A stretch of 64,000 bases of DNA from contig NZ_CP110136.1 in assembly GCF_025979705.1 (NCBI RefSeq), forward strand, positions 1,488,001 to 1,552,000. Direction: 5' to 3'. Numbering within the stretch: the stretch's first letter is position 1; each line of letters opens with the position of its first letter. Below, piece by piece: positions 42,594 to 50,323 of this stretch. The notes under the pieces were generated by a model, which worked only from the letters and a program-made list of their open reading frames with translations, was not told the DNA's origin and did not search any database. Made by a program: the position numbers and the translations under genes. Origin of the DNA: Hymenobacter sp. YIM 151858-1. GTDB lineage: Bacteria > Bacteroidota > Bacteroidia > Cytophagales > Hymenobacteraceae.

Positions 42594-44042
42594 ATGCCAC
42601 TACACCTCGCCACCGCTGCTGCGCTGCCCCAGGGCACTGCCGACGTTGTTCTGATTTTGCCCGCTGGCACCAAAGCCCTGCCGAGCCAAGCCCCTGAACT
42701 ACCCGAAGCCGCCCTTACCTACGCCAACGCGCAGCTTGCTGCCGATGAAAAGCTATTTGCGGTGAACCTCTACACCCACCGGGTGTACGTGGTAGTGGCA
42801 GCCGATAAGAAAACCGCCGACCTCAACGCCGAACAACTGCGCCGTAGCGGCAACCAGCTGCACGCCAAGCTAAAAACCGCTCGCGTAAAGGAGCTGCACA
42901 TCCTCAACCTCTCGGCCGATAAGCAAGCCGCCTTGTCGTTGGCCGAGGGCTTGTACCTCACGGCGTATCAGTTTGAGGGCTACAAAACCGACGAGAAATC
43001 GAAGCAAGCGCCCGAGTTGTTCCGGGTGGTGCTGGTGAACGAGGAGGAAACCAAGGTGCGCGAGCTGGAGAACCTGCTCCTGGGTGTTACGCTTGCCCGC
43101 GACCTCGTGAACATGCCGCAGAATAAGCTCACGGCTACCATGTTTGCCGAGCAAATGGCCGCCGCGGGCGAAGACGCCGGCTACCACACCGAAATCCTCG
43201 ACCAGGCTCGCATCGAAGCGCTGCGCATGGGTGGTTTGCTGGCCGTAAACCAAGGCAGCCCCGAGCCGCCCACTTTCACCATTATGGAGTGGAAGCCCGA
43301 GGGTGCCCGCAACGAAAAGCCTTTCGTGCTGGTGGGCAAAGGCGTGGTGTTCGATACGGGTGGCCTGAGCCTGAAGCCCACGCCCGCTTCGATGGACATG
43401 ATGAAGTGCGATATGGCCGGCGCCGCTGCCATGACGGGCGTAATGTATGCCTTGGCCAAAAACCAGGTGCCGCTGCACGTAATTGCCCTCGTACCCGCTA
43501 CCGACAACCGCCCCGGCGGCCCCGCCTACGCCCCCGGCGACGTGCTCACGATGCACAGCGGGCTCACAGTAGAAGTGCTCAACACCGATGCCGAAGGCCG
43601 CCTGATTTTGGCCGATGCGCTGCACTTCGCCAAGAAATACGAGCCCCAACTCGTAATCGACGCAGCTACGCTTACGGGCTCCGCGGCCCGGGCTATCGGC
43701 AAGGAAGGCATTGTAGCTATGGGCACTGCCGATGAAGACGTAATGCGCGAGCTGGCTGCCGCAGGCCGCCGCACGCACGAGCGCATTGTGGAGTTCCCGC
43801 TGTGGGACGAGTACGCCGAGCACATCAAGAGCGATATTGCCGACATCAACAACCTGGGCAAAGCCGAAGCCGGCGCCATTTCGGCCGGCAAGTTCCTCGA
43901 GCGCTTTACCGAAGGCTACCCCTGGATTCACCTCGACATTGCCGGCCCCGCTTTCCTCACCGCCCCCGACTCGTACCGCGGTAAAAACGGCACCGGCACG
44001 GCCGTGCGGCTGTTGTACTCATTCCTGACGAGCCGCCTGTAG
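42594..44042 (+). CDS. pepA: leucyl aminopeptidase (M17 family)
   Basis: A 482-residue cytosolic aminopeptidase that removes N-terminal residues from peptides using two metal ions. The signature NTDAEGRLILADAL starts at N330 (D332 and E334 are metal ligands), and VGKGVVFDTGGLSLKP with MDMMKCDMAGAA provides the other ligands and catalytic Lys. The N-terminal 165 residues are the divergent substrate-gating domain. ATG at 42594 is chosen (MPLHLATAAALPQG). A 190-bp repeat element begins 9 nt after the stop. Confidence 0.95.
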   Translation: MPLHLATAAALPQGTADVVLILPAGTKALPSQAPELPEAALTYANAQLAADEKLFAVNLYTHRVYVVVAADKKTADLNAEQLRRSGNQLHAKLKTARVKELHILNLSADKQAALSLAEGLYLTAYQFEGYKTDEKSKQAPELFRVVLVNEEETKVRELENLLLGVTLARDLVNMPQNKLTATMFAEQMAAAGEDAGYHTEILDQARIEALRMGGLLAVNQGSPEPPTFTIMEWKPEGARNEKPFVLVGKGVVFDTGGLSLKPTPASMDMMKCDMAGAAAMTGVMYALAKNQVPLHVIALVPATDNRPGGPAYAPGDVLTMHSGLTVEVLNTDAEGRLILADALHFAKKYEPQLVIDAATLTGSAARAIGKEGIVAMGTADEDVMRELAAAGRRTHERIVEFPLWDEYAEHIKSDIADINNLGKAEAGAISAGKFLERFTEGYPWIHLDIAGPAFLTAPDSYRGKNGTGTAVRLLYSFLTSRL

Positions 44043-44050
44043 CCGCCCAA

Positions 44051-44240
44051 AAAACTCCCCTCCTCAGCTGAGGAGGGGATGTTGCGCCACCGGCGCAACG
44101 GGGGTGGTTGACAATCGTTGCTGATGTTGAACGACCCAGCAGCAAAATCATTCTGTCGGCCCCAACGGCCCGAACGCCTTCGACCACCCCAGCCAGGCCT
44201 GCGGCCTGGCATCCCCTCCTCAACTGCGGAGGGGAGTTTT
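44051..44240. repeat. 190-bp element with paired, covarying terminal hairpins
   Basis: The two ends are inverted copies of each other. Each holds a hairpin of CCCCTCC/GGAGGGG type (44057-44078; 44213-44234), then a second 7-bp hairpin with a 3-nt loop (TTGCGCC/GGCGCAA on the left, CCAGGCC/GGCCTGG on the right), then GGGGTGGT. The second hairpins differ in sequence but keep their pairing. The core has no ORF. It lies between pepA and pdxA. Confidence 0.65.
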
Positions 44241-44262
44241 CCGTCTAACCCTCCTTCCCAAA

Positions 44263-45282
44263 ATGCTTCCCCGCATTGGCATTAGTACCGGCGACCTGGC
44301 CGGCATCGGTCCGGAAATCATCTACCGCACGCTGCAGGATGCGCGCATCCTGCGTTTCTGCACGCCGGTAGTGTACGGCACGGCCGCTACGCTTTTCGAC
44401 GATTTTCCGCAGGATAAAAACCACACCCCGCTGGCTTTCCGCCAGGTGCGCGAGGCGGCCGACATCGTGGCCGGCAAGATAAACGCCGTTACCTGCTGGG
44501 ACGAAGATTTTGCGCTGACGCCCGGCCAACCCACCGAAGCTTCGGGCCGGGCCGCTCGTCTATCGCTGATTGCTGCGGCCAACGACTTGAAGGCCGGACT
44601 GATCGATGCATTGGTTACCGCCCCGATCAGCAAAGACAACACCCAGGGCGAAGGCTTCAACTTCCCGGGCCACACCGAGTTTCTGGCGCACCACTTCAGC
44701 ACCAACAACGACAGCCTGATGTTTTTGGTGGCCGACAACCTGCGCGTAGCTACCGCTACCGGCCACATTCCGCTGAAGGATGTCCCTACCCGCCTTACCG
44801 CCGAGGTGCTCACCGGCAAGCTGCGGATGTTGCTGCATTCGCTGCGCCAGGATTTCGGTATTCAGAAACCTAGGGTAGCCGTGCTGGGCCTGAACCCCCA
44901 CGCCGGCGAAAACGGCTTGCTTGGCCGCGAGGAGCAGGATTTGGTGCAGCCGGTAATTCAGCAGTTTCTCAACGAGGGCCAGCTGGTGTACGGCCCCTAC
45001 CCGGCCGATGGCTTCTTCGGCACGCGGCAGTACCAGCAGTTCGATGCCACGTTGGCGCTCTACCACGACCAAGGGCTCATCCCGTTCAAAACCATTGCCT
45101 TCGAACGTGGGGTGAATTTTACGGCGGGCTTGCCCGTGGTTCGCACCTCGCCCGACCATGGCACGGCGTACGGACTGGCCGGCAAATTCGCGGCCGATCC
45201 TACTTCCTTCCGCGAAGCGCTGTACCTGGCCTGCGACCTGGTGCGTAACCGCGCGGCCGATAAGCAGTTAGCCACCAAGTAA
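44263..45282 (+). CDS. pdxA: 4-hydroxythreonine-4-phosphate dehydrogenase PdxA
   Basis: A 339-residue NAD-dependent enzyme of pyridoxal phosphate synthesis that oxidises 4-phosphohydroxy-threonine. Recognised by the start PRIGISTGDLAGIGPEII, the substrate/metal site FPGHTEFLAHHF (conserved His), and the C-terminal metal His residues in YHDQGLIPFK and TSPDHGTAYGLAG. Length is normal. The start is ATG at 44263; the gene follows the repeat element and ends in a strong terminator. Confidence 0.95.
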   Translation: MLPRIGISTGDLAGIGPEIIYRTLQDARILRFCTPVVYGTAATLFDDFPQDKNHTPLAFRQVREAADIVAGKINAVTCWDEDFALTPGQPTEASGRAARLSLIAAANDLKAGLIDALVTAPISKDNTQGEGFNFPGHTEFLAHHFSTNNDSLMFLVADNLRVATATGHIPLKDVPTRLTAEVLTGKLRMLLHSLRQDFGIQKPRVAVLGLNPHAGENGLLGREEQDLVQPVIQQFLNEGQLVYGPYPADGFFGTRQYQQFDATLALYHDQGLIPFKTIAFERGVNFTAGLPVVRTSPDHGTAYGLAGKFAADPTSFREALYLACDLVRNRAADKQLATK

Positions 45283-45340
45283 GACCGGACACCCAGGGCA
45301 CTTTGTGGCTGGCGCACTCCCTGTTTCGAAACGTTTCCGC

Positions 45341-45370
45341 AAGCCCCGCTGAATTTGATCAGCGGGGCTT
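45341..45370 (+). terminator. intrinsic terminator, pdxA
   Basis: A perfect 12-bp stem (45341-45352 with 45359-45370) is followed by TTCTTTT. Confidence 0.9.
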
Positions 45371-45400
45371 TTCTTTTCCCTGCACGAAATAAACTTTCCA

Positions 45401-45425
45401 AAATCGAAACTTAATTTTTCGATTT
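45401..45425. promoter_or_regulatory. candidate operator: inverted repeat before the HigA-like gene
   Basis: Perfect 9-bp inverted repeat AAATCGAAA (45401-45409) and TTTCGATTT (45417-45425) with a 7-nt spacer. It sits where the -33 region should be, just upstream of the CACCTTTG box at 45439-45446. An autoregulatory site for the downstream HTH protein is inferred. Confidence 0.55.
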
Positions 45426-45438
45426 GCAATTTTCTCCC

Positions 45439-45446
45439 CACCTTTG
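45439..45446 (+). promoter_or_regulatory. -7-like box CACCTTTG, HigA-like gene
   Basis: Seven of eight positions of TAnnTTTG, 60 nt before the ATG at 45507. Confidence 0.45.
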
Positions 45447-45506
45447 CATTCGGAAAGACTGAGTGCCCTAGGTGGTCATTGCTTCTTTCTCTCGATTTAC
45501 TTTTCC

Positions 45507-45875
45507 ATGACGCTCAACAACCCTTCAGAATACAAAGCTGCGCTGCGTCGGCTCGACGCTTTGGTAGCAGCCGGTTTTGAGGGCAACGAGGCCTTGGAAG
45601 CAGAATTTCGGGAGCTGGTAGTTGCCATCGACGCGTACGAAGACCAGCTTGGCCTGATGCCAATTCCTACTCTGCCCGCCACCCTAGCCGACATGATCGA
45701 GCTGAAGCGGCAGCAGATGCGGCTAAAGCAAAAGGAGCTGGCCGAGCTCTTGGAAGTGCCTGCCGGGCGCTTGTCGCAGATTCTCAGCGGCAAACGCCGC
45801 GTAACGCTCGACCTCGCCAAGAAGCTCTACGAACGCCTTGGAATCAGCCCCGAGTTCATTCTCAAGAAGGCCTGA
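45507..45875 (+). CDS. HigA-like XRE-family regulator, orphan antitoxin
   Basis: A 122-residue protein. The N-terminal half is helical and acidic (NPSEYKAALRRLDALVAAGF). The C-terminal half is an XRE helix-turn-helix: LADMIELKRQQMRLKQKELA, ELLEVPAGRLSQILSGKRRV, LYERLGISPEFILKKA. This is the layout of HigA antitoxins of the YgjM type. The 224 bp upstream and the next gene downstream do not encode a HigB toxin, so it is an orphan. A perfect inverted repeat upstream could be its operator. ATG at 45507 chosen. Confidence 0.85.
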   Translation: MTLNNPSEYKAALRRLDALVAAGFEGNEALEAEFRELVVAIDAYEDQLGLMPIPTLPATLADMIELKRQQMRLKQKELAELLEVPAGRLSQILSGKRRVTLDLAKKLYERLGISPEFILKKA

Positions 45876-45923
45876 TTTCAGCCTAAAAGCCACTGTTTCA
45901 TTCCCTGTGCGGCAAATAATAGC

Positions 45924-45931
45924 TAGTTTTG
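45924..45931 (+). promoter_or_regulatory. -7 promoter box TAGTTTTG, yceD-rpmF-plsX operon
   Basis: Exact TAnnTTTG match, 21 nt before the GTG at 45953. If functional, the TTG at 45929 cannot be the start. Confidence 0.55.
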
Positions 45932-45952
45932 CCGCCTGCTAAAAAGCAACCC

Positions 45953-46489
45953 GTGAAAAAGGACACGCAATACGATTTGCAAATAGCCGCGCTTAGCGAG
46001 AAAACGCACGAGTACGTTTTCGACCTGGGCACGGACTTTTTCGAGCAATTCGACCAGACGCTGATTCCGGACGGCAAGCTGCGGGCCGATGTGACGCTCG
46101 ATAAAACCGCGCAGCGCATCGTGCTCGATATCCACATCCAAGGCACCGTGAAGCTCATCTGCGACCGGAGCCTCGACGAGTACGATCAGCCCATCGACGT
46201 GACGCACCAACTGCTGGTGCGCTTCGGCGACCACGAGGCCGAGCTCGACGAGGATGTGCTGCAAATCACGCCCGATACGCAGACGCTGCCCCTGGCTCAG
46301 CACTTTTTCGATTACATCGGGCTGGCTATTCCGATGAAGAAGCTGCACCCGCGCTTCCAGGACGAGCCCGACGAAAACCCCGACGCCGACGCCAAGCTCA
46401 TCTACTCGACGGGCAATGCGTCCGACGACGACGATGACGACGAGGATGCCGGCGACCCACGCTGGAACGCGCTGCGCAACCTCAACTAG
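45953..46489 (+). CDS. YceD/DUF177 family protein
   Basis: A 178-residue acidic protein of the DUF177 family, nearly always encoded just before rpmF; its relatives are linked to rRNA accumulation. Seen: FDLGTDFFEQFDQTLIPDGK, DVTLDKTAQRIVLDIHIQGT, VKLICDRSLDEYDQPIDVTH and the acidic tail SDDDDDDEDAGDPRWNALRN. The second Cys pair found in many members is absent (only one Cys). GTG at 45953 (MKKDTQYDLQIAAL) is preferred because TTG at 45929 falls inside a -7 box. Confidence 0.88.
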   Translation: MKKDTQYDLQIAALSEKTHEYVFDLGTDFFEQFDQTLIPDGKLRADVTLDKTAQRIVLDIHIQGTVKLICDRSLDEYDQPIDVTHQLLVRFGDHEAELDEDVLQITPDTQTLPLAQHFFDYIGLAIPMKKLHPRFQDEPDENPDADAKLIYSTGNASDDDDDDEDAGDPRWNALRNLN

Positions 46490-46537
46490 TTTTTCCTGCT
46501 GACACTTTTCTTTTTGTTTTAATACCCACTTTCACTC

Positions 46538-46759
46538 ATGGCACACCCCAAACGACGCGTCTCCGCCGTTCGCCGCGACAAGCGTCGCACCCACTACAAA
46601 CTCGACGCTAAAGCAGTTTCTGTTTGCCAAACCACTGGCGAACTGCACCTGCGCCACCGCGCTTACGTAGTGGACGGTGACCTGTACCTCAACGGTAAAA
46701 TCGCGGTTAAGAACTACGCTCCCGTAGCTTCGGCCGCCGCTTCAACCGACGAGGAATAA
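46538..46759 (+). CDS. rpmF: 50S ribosomal protein L32
   Basis: A 73-residue ribosomal protein, recognised by MAHPKRRVSAVRRDKRRTHY and the central CQTTGELHLRHRAY. Only one of the zinc-ribbon Cys residues is present (VCQTTG), so this is a Cys-minus, zinc-free form. It is co-transcribed with yceD upstream (48-nt gap) and plsX downstream, the typical order. Confidence 0.96.
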   Translation: MAHPKRRVSAVRRDKRRTHYKLDAKAVSVCQTTGELHLRHRAYVVDGDLYLNGKIAVKNYAPVASAAASTDEE

Positions 46760-46777
46760 CCTAGCCTCTCCTTCCTG

Positions 46778-46804
46778 ACCGGCGGCCGACATTCGGCCGC
46801 CGGT
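46778..46804 (+). terminator. hairpin between rpmF and plsX
   Basis: A perfect 12-bp GC stem (46778-46789 with 46793-46804) with a 3-nt loop. The tail is only weakly T-rich (TTCAGTTAT), so it may attenuate rather than end transcription. Confidence 0.6.
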
Positions 46805-46842
46805 TTCAGTTATAACCGCCGACTGTTCTTCATTCTGCTTTC

Positions 46843-47784
46843 ATGAAAATAGCCCTCGACGCAATGGGGGGCGACTTCGCCCCTCAAGCTGCCGTGGACG
46901 GCGCCGTACTGGCCGCTGCAAAGCTGGCCGGCAAGGCCCATATCGTGCTCATTGGCCAGGAAGAGGCCGTGCGGCCCTTATTGGAGGCCCACGGCGAAGC
47001 CGCTGCCGCACTGGAGCTGGTAAACGCCTCCCAAATCATCCAGATGGGTGAGCACCCGGCCAAAGCCTACCAACAAAAGCAGGACTCGAGCATTGCCGTA
47101 GGTTACCGGATGCTGCACGCCGGCGAGGTAGAGGCTTTTTGCTCGGCTGGCAACACGGGCGCAATGCTGGTGGGCGCCATGTTCAGCGTTAAGCCCGTAC
47201 CCGGTGTACTGCGCCCCGCCATTGCCAACTTCGTTCCGAAGGAGCACGGCGGCTTTGGCATTATGCTCGACGTAGGTGCCAACGCCGAATGCAAGCCCGA
47301 AATGCTGGAGCAATTCGGCGAGCTAGGTTCGCTGTATGCGCAGTACGTGCTGGGTATTGAGAAGCCCACCGTGGGCCTCATGAACCTAGGCGAGGAAGAA
47401 GGCAAAGGCACTACCCTCACGCAGCAGGCGCACCAGCTGCTGAAAGTAAACCCCCACATTCACTTTATCGGCAACATCGAAGGACGCGACCTGTTCAACG
47501 ACAAAGCCGACGTGATTGTGTGCGACGGTTTCACGGGCAACGTTGTGCTGAAAATGGCCGAGTCGGTGTACGAGTTGCTGGCTGACCGCAACATGCACGA
47601 CCCCTTCTTCGACAAGTTTAATTACGAGTCGGTAGGCGGGTCGCCCATTCTGGGTATCAACGACAACGCTATTATTGGCCACGGCGTAAGCACGCCCTTG
47701 GCCATTTGCAACATGCTGCTGCAAGGCTACCAAATGGCCCACTCGGGCATTGCCGAGCAAATCAAGAGCACGTTCAAATCGTAA
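46843..47784 (+). CDS. plsX: phosphate acyltransferase PlsX
   Basis: A 313-residue peripheral membrane enzyme that converts acyl-ACP to acyl-phosphate for phospholipid synthesis. Signatures are [54 protein letters not shown] and [16 protein letters not shown]. The length is slightly short of some homologues but both ends are intact. Lies between rpmF and fabH as in most bacteria. ATG at 46843. Confidence 0.96.
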   Translation: MKIALDAMGGDFAPQAAVDGAVLAAAKLAGKAHIVLIGQEEAVRPLLEAHGEAAAALELVNASQIIQMGEHPAKAYQQKQDSSIAVGYRMLHAGEVEAFCSAGNTGAMLVGAMFSVKPVPGVLRPAIANFVPKEHGGFGIMLDVGANAECKPEMLEQFGELGSLYAQYVLGIEKPTVGLMNLGEEEGKGTTLTQQAHQLLKVNPHIHFIGNIEGRDLFNDKADVIVCDGFTGNVVLKMAESVYELLADRNMHDPFFDKFNYESVGGSPILGINDNAIIGHGVSTPLAICNMLLQGYQMAHSGIAEQIKSTFKS

Positions 47785-47805
47785 TGCGGAATTAAATTCG
47801 CTTGT

Positions 47806-47830
47806 AAGTCCGGCCCTGAGGGCCGGACTT
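47806..47830 (+). terminator. intrinsic terminator, plsX
   Basis: A perfect 10-bp stem (47806-47815 with 47821-47830) with a 5-nt loop, followed by TTTTTG. Confidence 0.88.
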
Positions 47831-47892
47831 TTTGTTACCTTGGCGGCCGTTTTACTTGCCAGTTTCTCTCCGCCGCTTTTTAATCCTTTGCA

Positions 47893-48906
47893 ATGAAGCT
47901 GACCGCTGCCATCACCGGCGTAGGCGCCTACGTACCCGATTACGTCCTGACCAACAAGGAGCTCGAAACCCTTGTTGAGACGAACGACGAATGGATTCAA
48001 TCCCGTACGGGCATCTCCGAACGTCGCATCCTGAAAGGTGAAAACCAAGGCACCTCGGTGATGGGCATCAAAGCCGTTGAGCAGTTGCTGCAAAAAACCG
48101 GCACCCGTCCCGAGGATATTGACCTGCTGATTTGCGCCACCACCACCCCCGACCTAGTGTTTCCGGCAACGGCCAACATCATTTCGGCGGCCGTAGGCCT
48201 CAGCAAAGCCTTCAGCTTCGATATGCAGGCGGCCTGCTCGGGCTTCCTGTTCGCCCTGGCCACCGGCGCTTCGTTCATCAAGGCCGGTACCTACCGTAAG
48301 GTAATTGTGGTAGGCGCCGACAAGATGTCGAGCATCGTCGACTACTCCGACCGCGCCACCTGCATCATCTTCGGCGACGGCGCCGGGGCCGTGCTCCTCG
48401 AACCAAATACCGACGGCCTAGGTCTGCTCGATCAGGAACTGCACTCCGATGGTTCGGGTGAGCCGTTCCTGCACCAGAAAGCCGGTGGCTCGCGCCGTCC
48501 GCCGTCTGCCGAAACTGTTGCCAACCGTGAGCATTTCGTGTACCAGGAAGGCGCAACGGTTTACAAGTTCGCCGTGAAAGGCATGGCCGATGTTGCCGCC
48601 CAGGTGGCCGAGCGCAACAGCCTCACCCCCGATACCATCGATTGGCTGGTGCCACACCAGGCCAACAAGCGCATCATTGATGCCACGGCGCAGCGCGTAG
48701 GCATCGGGGCCGATAAGGTGATGCTGAACATTCAGAAGTACGGCAACACCACCAACGCCACCATTCCGCTGTGCCTGGCCGATTACGAAAGCCAGTTGCG
48801 CAAAGGAAACAACCTGATTTTCGCGGCGTTTGGGGGCGGCTTCACCTGGGGCTCGTTGTACCTGAAATGGGCCTACGACCCCAAGCCCGATCCACAGAAC
48901 GCCTGA
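47893..48906 (+). CDS. fabH: beta-ketoacyl-ACP synthase III FabH
   Basis: A 337-residue condensing enzyme that starts fatty acid synthesis from acyl-CoA and malonyl-ACP. The Cys-His-Asn triad is visible as C115 in [11 protein letters not shown], His in [12 protein letters not shown] and Asn in [15 protein letters not shown] at 47893 is the family start ([19 protein letters not shown]). A terminator separates it from plsX, so it may have its own promoter. A CCTAGG palindrome directly abuts the stop codon. Confidence 0.96.
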   Translation: MKLTAAITGVGAYVPDYVLTNKELETLVETNDEWIQSRTGISERRILKGENQGTSVMGIKAVEQLLQKTGTRPEDIDLLICATTTPDLVFPATANIISAAVGLSKAFSFDMQAACSGFLFALATGASFIKAGTYRKVIVVGADKMSSIVDYSDRATCIIFGDGAGAVLLEPNTDGLGLLDQELHSDGSGEPFLHQKAGGSRRPPSAETVANREHFVYQEGATVYKFAVKGMADVAAQVAERNSLTPDTIDWLVPHQANKRIIDATAQRVGIGADKVMLNIQKYGNTTNATIPLCLADYESQLRKGNNLIFAAFGGGFTWGSLYLKWAYDPKPDPQNA

Positions 48907-48934
48907 CCTAGGGCGGCCTGACGCGGAAAACTCC

Positions 48935-48942
48935 TATACTTG
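48935..48942 (+). promoter_or_regulatory. -7-like box TATACTTG, efp operon
   Basis: Seven of eight positions of TAnnTTTG. It implies a leader of about 150 nt before the efp ATG. Confidence 0.5.
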
Positions 48943-48950
48943 CACCCCCG

Positions 48951-48984
48951 ACGTGCCGCCCCGCCACTCAACGGGTCGGCACGT
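48951..48984 (+). terminator. terminator-like hairpin, fabH end or efp leader
   Basis: Stem ACGTGCCG (48951-48958) with CGGCACGT (48977-48984), extended inward by four more pairs past a mismatch, then TTTGTTT. It lies after the putative efp -7 box. Confidence 0.65.
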
Positions 48985-48987
48985 TTT

Positions 48988-49055
48988 GTTTCCATCCAAA
49001 ACACCTAGTAACTGCTACTTAAGCAGTTGGTACAAAATCCGGAGTTTCCATCCGG
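48988..49055 (+). other. structured efp leader with direct repeat
   Basis: Holds hairpin AACTGCT/AGCAGTT (49010-49016 with 49022-49028), hairpin CCGGA/TCCGG (49039-49043 with 49051-49055), and a direct repeat GTTTCCATCC at 48988-48997 and 49044-49053. Function unknown. Confidence 0.4.
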
Positions 49056-49100
49056 CCTCTCCACACAACACCTCGATTTCCCACATTTCTTTCCCCAGCA

Positions 49101-49664
49101 ATGGCAACCACCGCGGATTTTCGCAATGGTCTCGTTCTTAACTACAACGGCGACCTGCACGTCATCACGGAATTCCAGCACGTAAAGCCGGGCAAAGGCC
49201 CTGCTTTTGTGCGCACCAAAATGCGCAACATCAAAACCGGTAAGGTTATCGACAACACCTTTAACGCAGGTGTAAAAGTTGAAACCGCCCGCGTAGAGCA
49301 GCGCCCCCACCAATTCCTGTACAAAGACGACTACGGTTACAACTTCATGGACAACAGCAGCTTTGAGCAGGTAACCCTGCCCGAAGCCATGGTGCCGTTT
49401 GCCGACCTGATGAAGGAAGGCCAGGAAGTAACCATCCTGTTCCACGCCGAAACCGAACAGCCCCTCACGGCCGAACTACCCGCTTTTGTTGAGCTGGTGG
49501 TTACCTACACCGAGCCGGGCCTGCGCGGCGACACGGCTACCAACACCCTGAAGCCGGCCATCGTGGAAACGGGCGCCCGCATCCAGGTACCGCTGTTCAT
49601 CGATCAAGACCAGAAAATCCGCGTCGACACCCGCGACTACACTTATGTCGAAAGAGTCAAATAA
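49101..49664 (+). CDS. efp: translation elongation factor EF-P
   Basis: A 187-residue factor that relieves ribosome stalling at polyproline. The modifiable loop is VKPGKGPAF with Lys32 at the tip. Domains II and III contain QRPHQFLYKDDYGYNFMDN and YTEPGLRGDTATNTLKPA, ending DTRDYTYVERV. It overlaps the accB start by 20 nt, so the genes are coupled. The long leader upstream carries several hairpins. Confidence 0.96.
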   Translation: MATTADFRNGLVLNYNGDLHVITEFQHVKPGKGPAFVRTKMRNIKTGKVIDNTFNAGVKVETARVEQRPHQFLYKDDYGYNFMDNSSFEQVTLPEAMVPFADLMKEGQEVTILFHAETEQPLTAELPAFVELVVTYTEPGLRGDTATNTLKPAIVETGARIQVPLFIDQDQKIRVDTRDYTYVERVK

Positions 49665-50199
49665 GGACAAGGTGCCGCAAAAGCCCTCCCCCGCTGCCAT
49701 GAAAGCCAAAGAACTGCAAGAGCTGATCGACTTCATCGCGAAGTCGGGTCTGAACAAAGTCAACATCGAAACCGAGGAGTTTAAAATCTCGGTACAGCGC
49801 GAGCCCAACACCAAAGTGCTGAGCGTAGGCGGCGCCCCCGCGCAGCATGCCCCCGCCCCGGCTGCGGCACCGGCTCCGCAGGCTGCTCCGGTAGCCGCTC
49901 CGGCCCCACAGGCGGCCGCTCCGGCCGCTGCGCCCGCCGAGGCTCCGGCCGCCAGCAACACCGTAGCGCTGAAGGCCCCGATGATTGGCACGTTCTACCG
50001 CTCGAGCAGCCCCGACAACCCGCCTTTCGTAGGCGTGGGCGACGTGGTAGAGCAGGGTCAGGTGATTTGTATCATCGAAGCCATGAAGCTCTTCAACGAG
50101 ATTGAAGCCGAGCAACGCGGCCGCATCGTGAAAGTAATGGTCGACAACGCTTCGCCCGTGGAGTACGACCAGCCGCTGTTCCTCATCGAGCCGATGTAA
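49645..50199 (+). CDS. accB: biotin carboxyl carrier protein of acetyl-CoA carboxylase
   Basis: A 184-residue carrier. The N-terminal helical part (MKAKELQELIDFIAKSGLNK) is followed by a 50-residue Ala/Pro-rich swinging linker and the biotinyl domain with the target Lys in CIIEAMKLFNEIEAEQRG. It carries carboxybiotin between AccC and the carboxyltransferase for malonyl-CoA synthesis. Starts inside efp. A 106-bp inverted-repeat element separates it from accC. Confidence 0.96.
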   Translation: MSKESNKDKVPQKPSPAAMKAKELQELIDFIAKSGLNKVNIETEEFKISVQREPNTKVLSVGGAPAQHAPAPAAAPAPQAAPVAAPAPQAAAPAAAPAEAPAASNTVALKAPMIGTFYRSSSPDNPPFVGVGDVVEQGQVICIIEAMKLFNEIEAEQRGRIVKVMVDNASPVEYDQPLFLIEPM

Positions 50200-50206
50200 T
50201 CTGGCT

Positions 50207-50312
50207 AATTATGAATTATGAATTATGAATTGTGAATTGACAGGCAGCCCGTTTGCCAGGTGCTCCCGGTTGGTTTGGGTAATTCATAATTCATAATTCT
50301 TAATTCATAATT
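50207..50312. repeat. AT-rich inverted-repeat element between accB and accC
   Basis: Arms 50207-50238 and 50281-50312 match as inverted repeats at 30 of 32 positions. They are built of 7-nt ATTATGA-type tandem units around a 42-bp GC-rich core. Base composition is sharply unlike the surroundings. Confidence 0.7.
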
Positions 50313-50323
50313 CTCAACGAACT

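Noticed and set aside
45283-45506. Search for a HigB toxin gene beside the HigA-like regulator
   Set aside because: The 224 bp upstream contain a terminator, an inverted repeat and a promoter box but no frame long enough for a toxin.
49840-49960. GC-rich repetitive DNA inside accB
   Set aside because: It encodes the Ala/Pro swinging linker normal for biotin carrier proteins and is not an independent repeat element.
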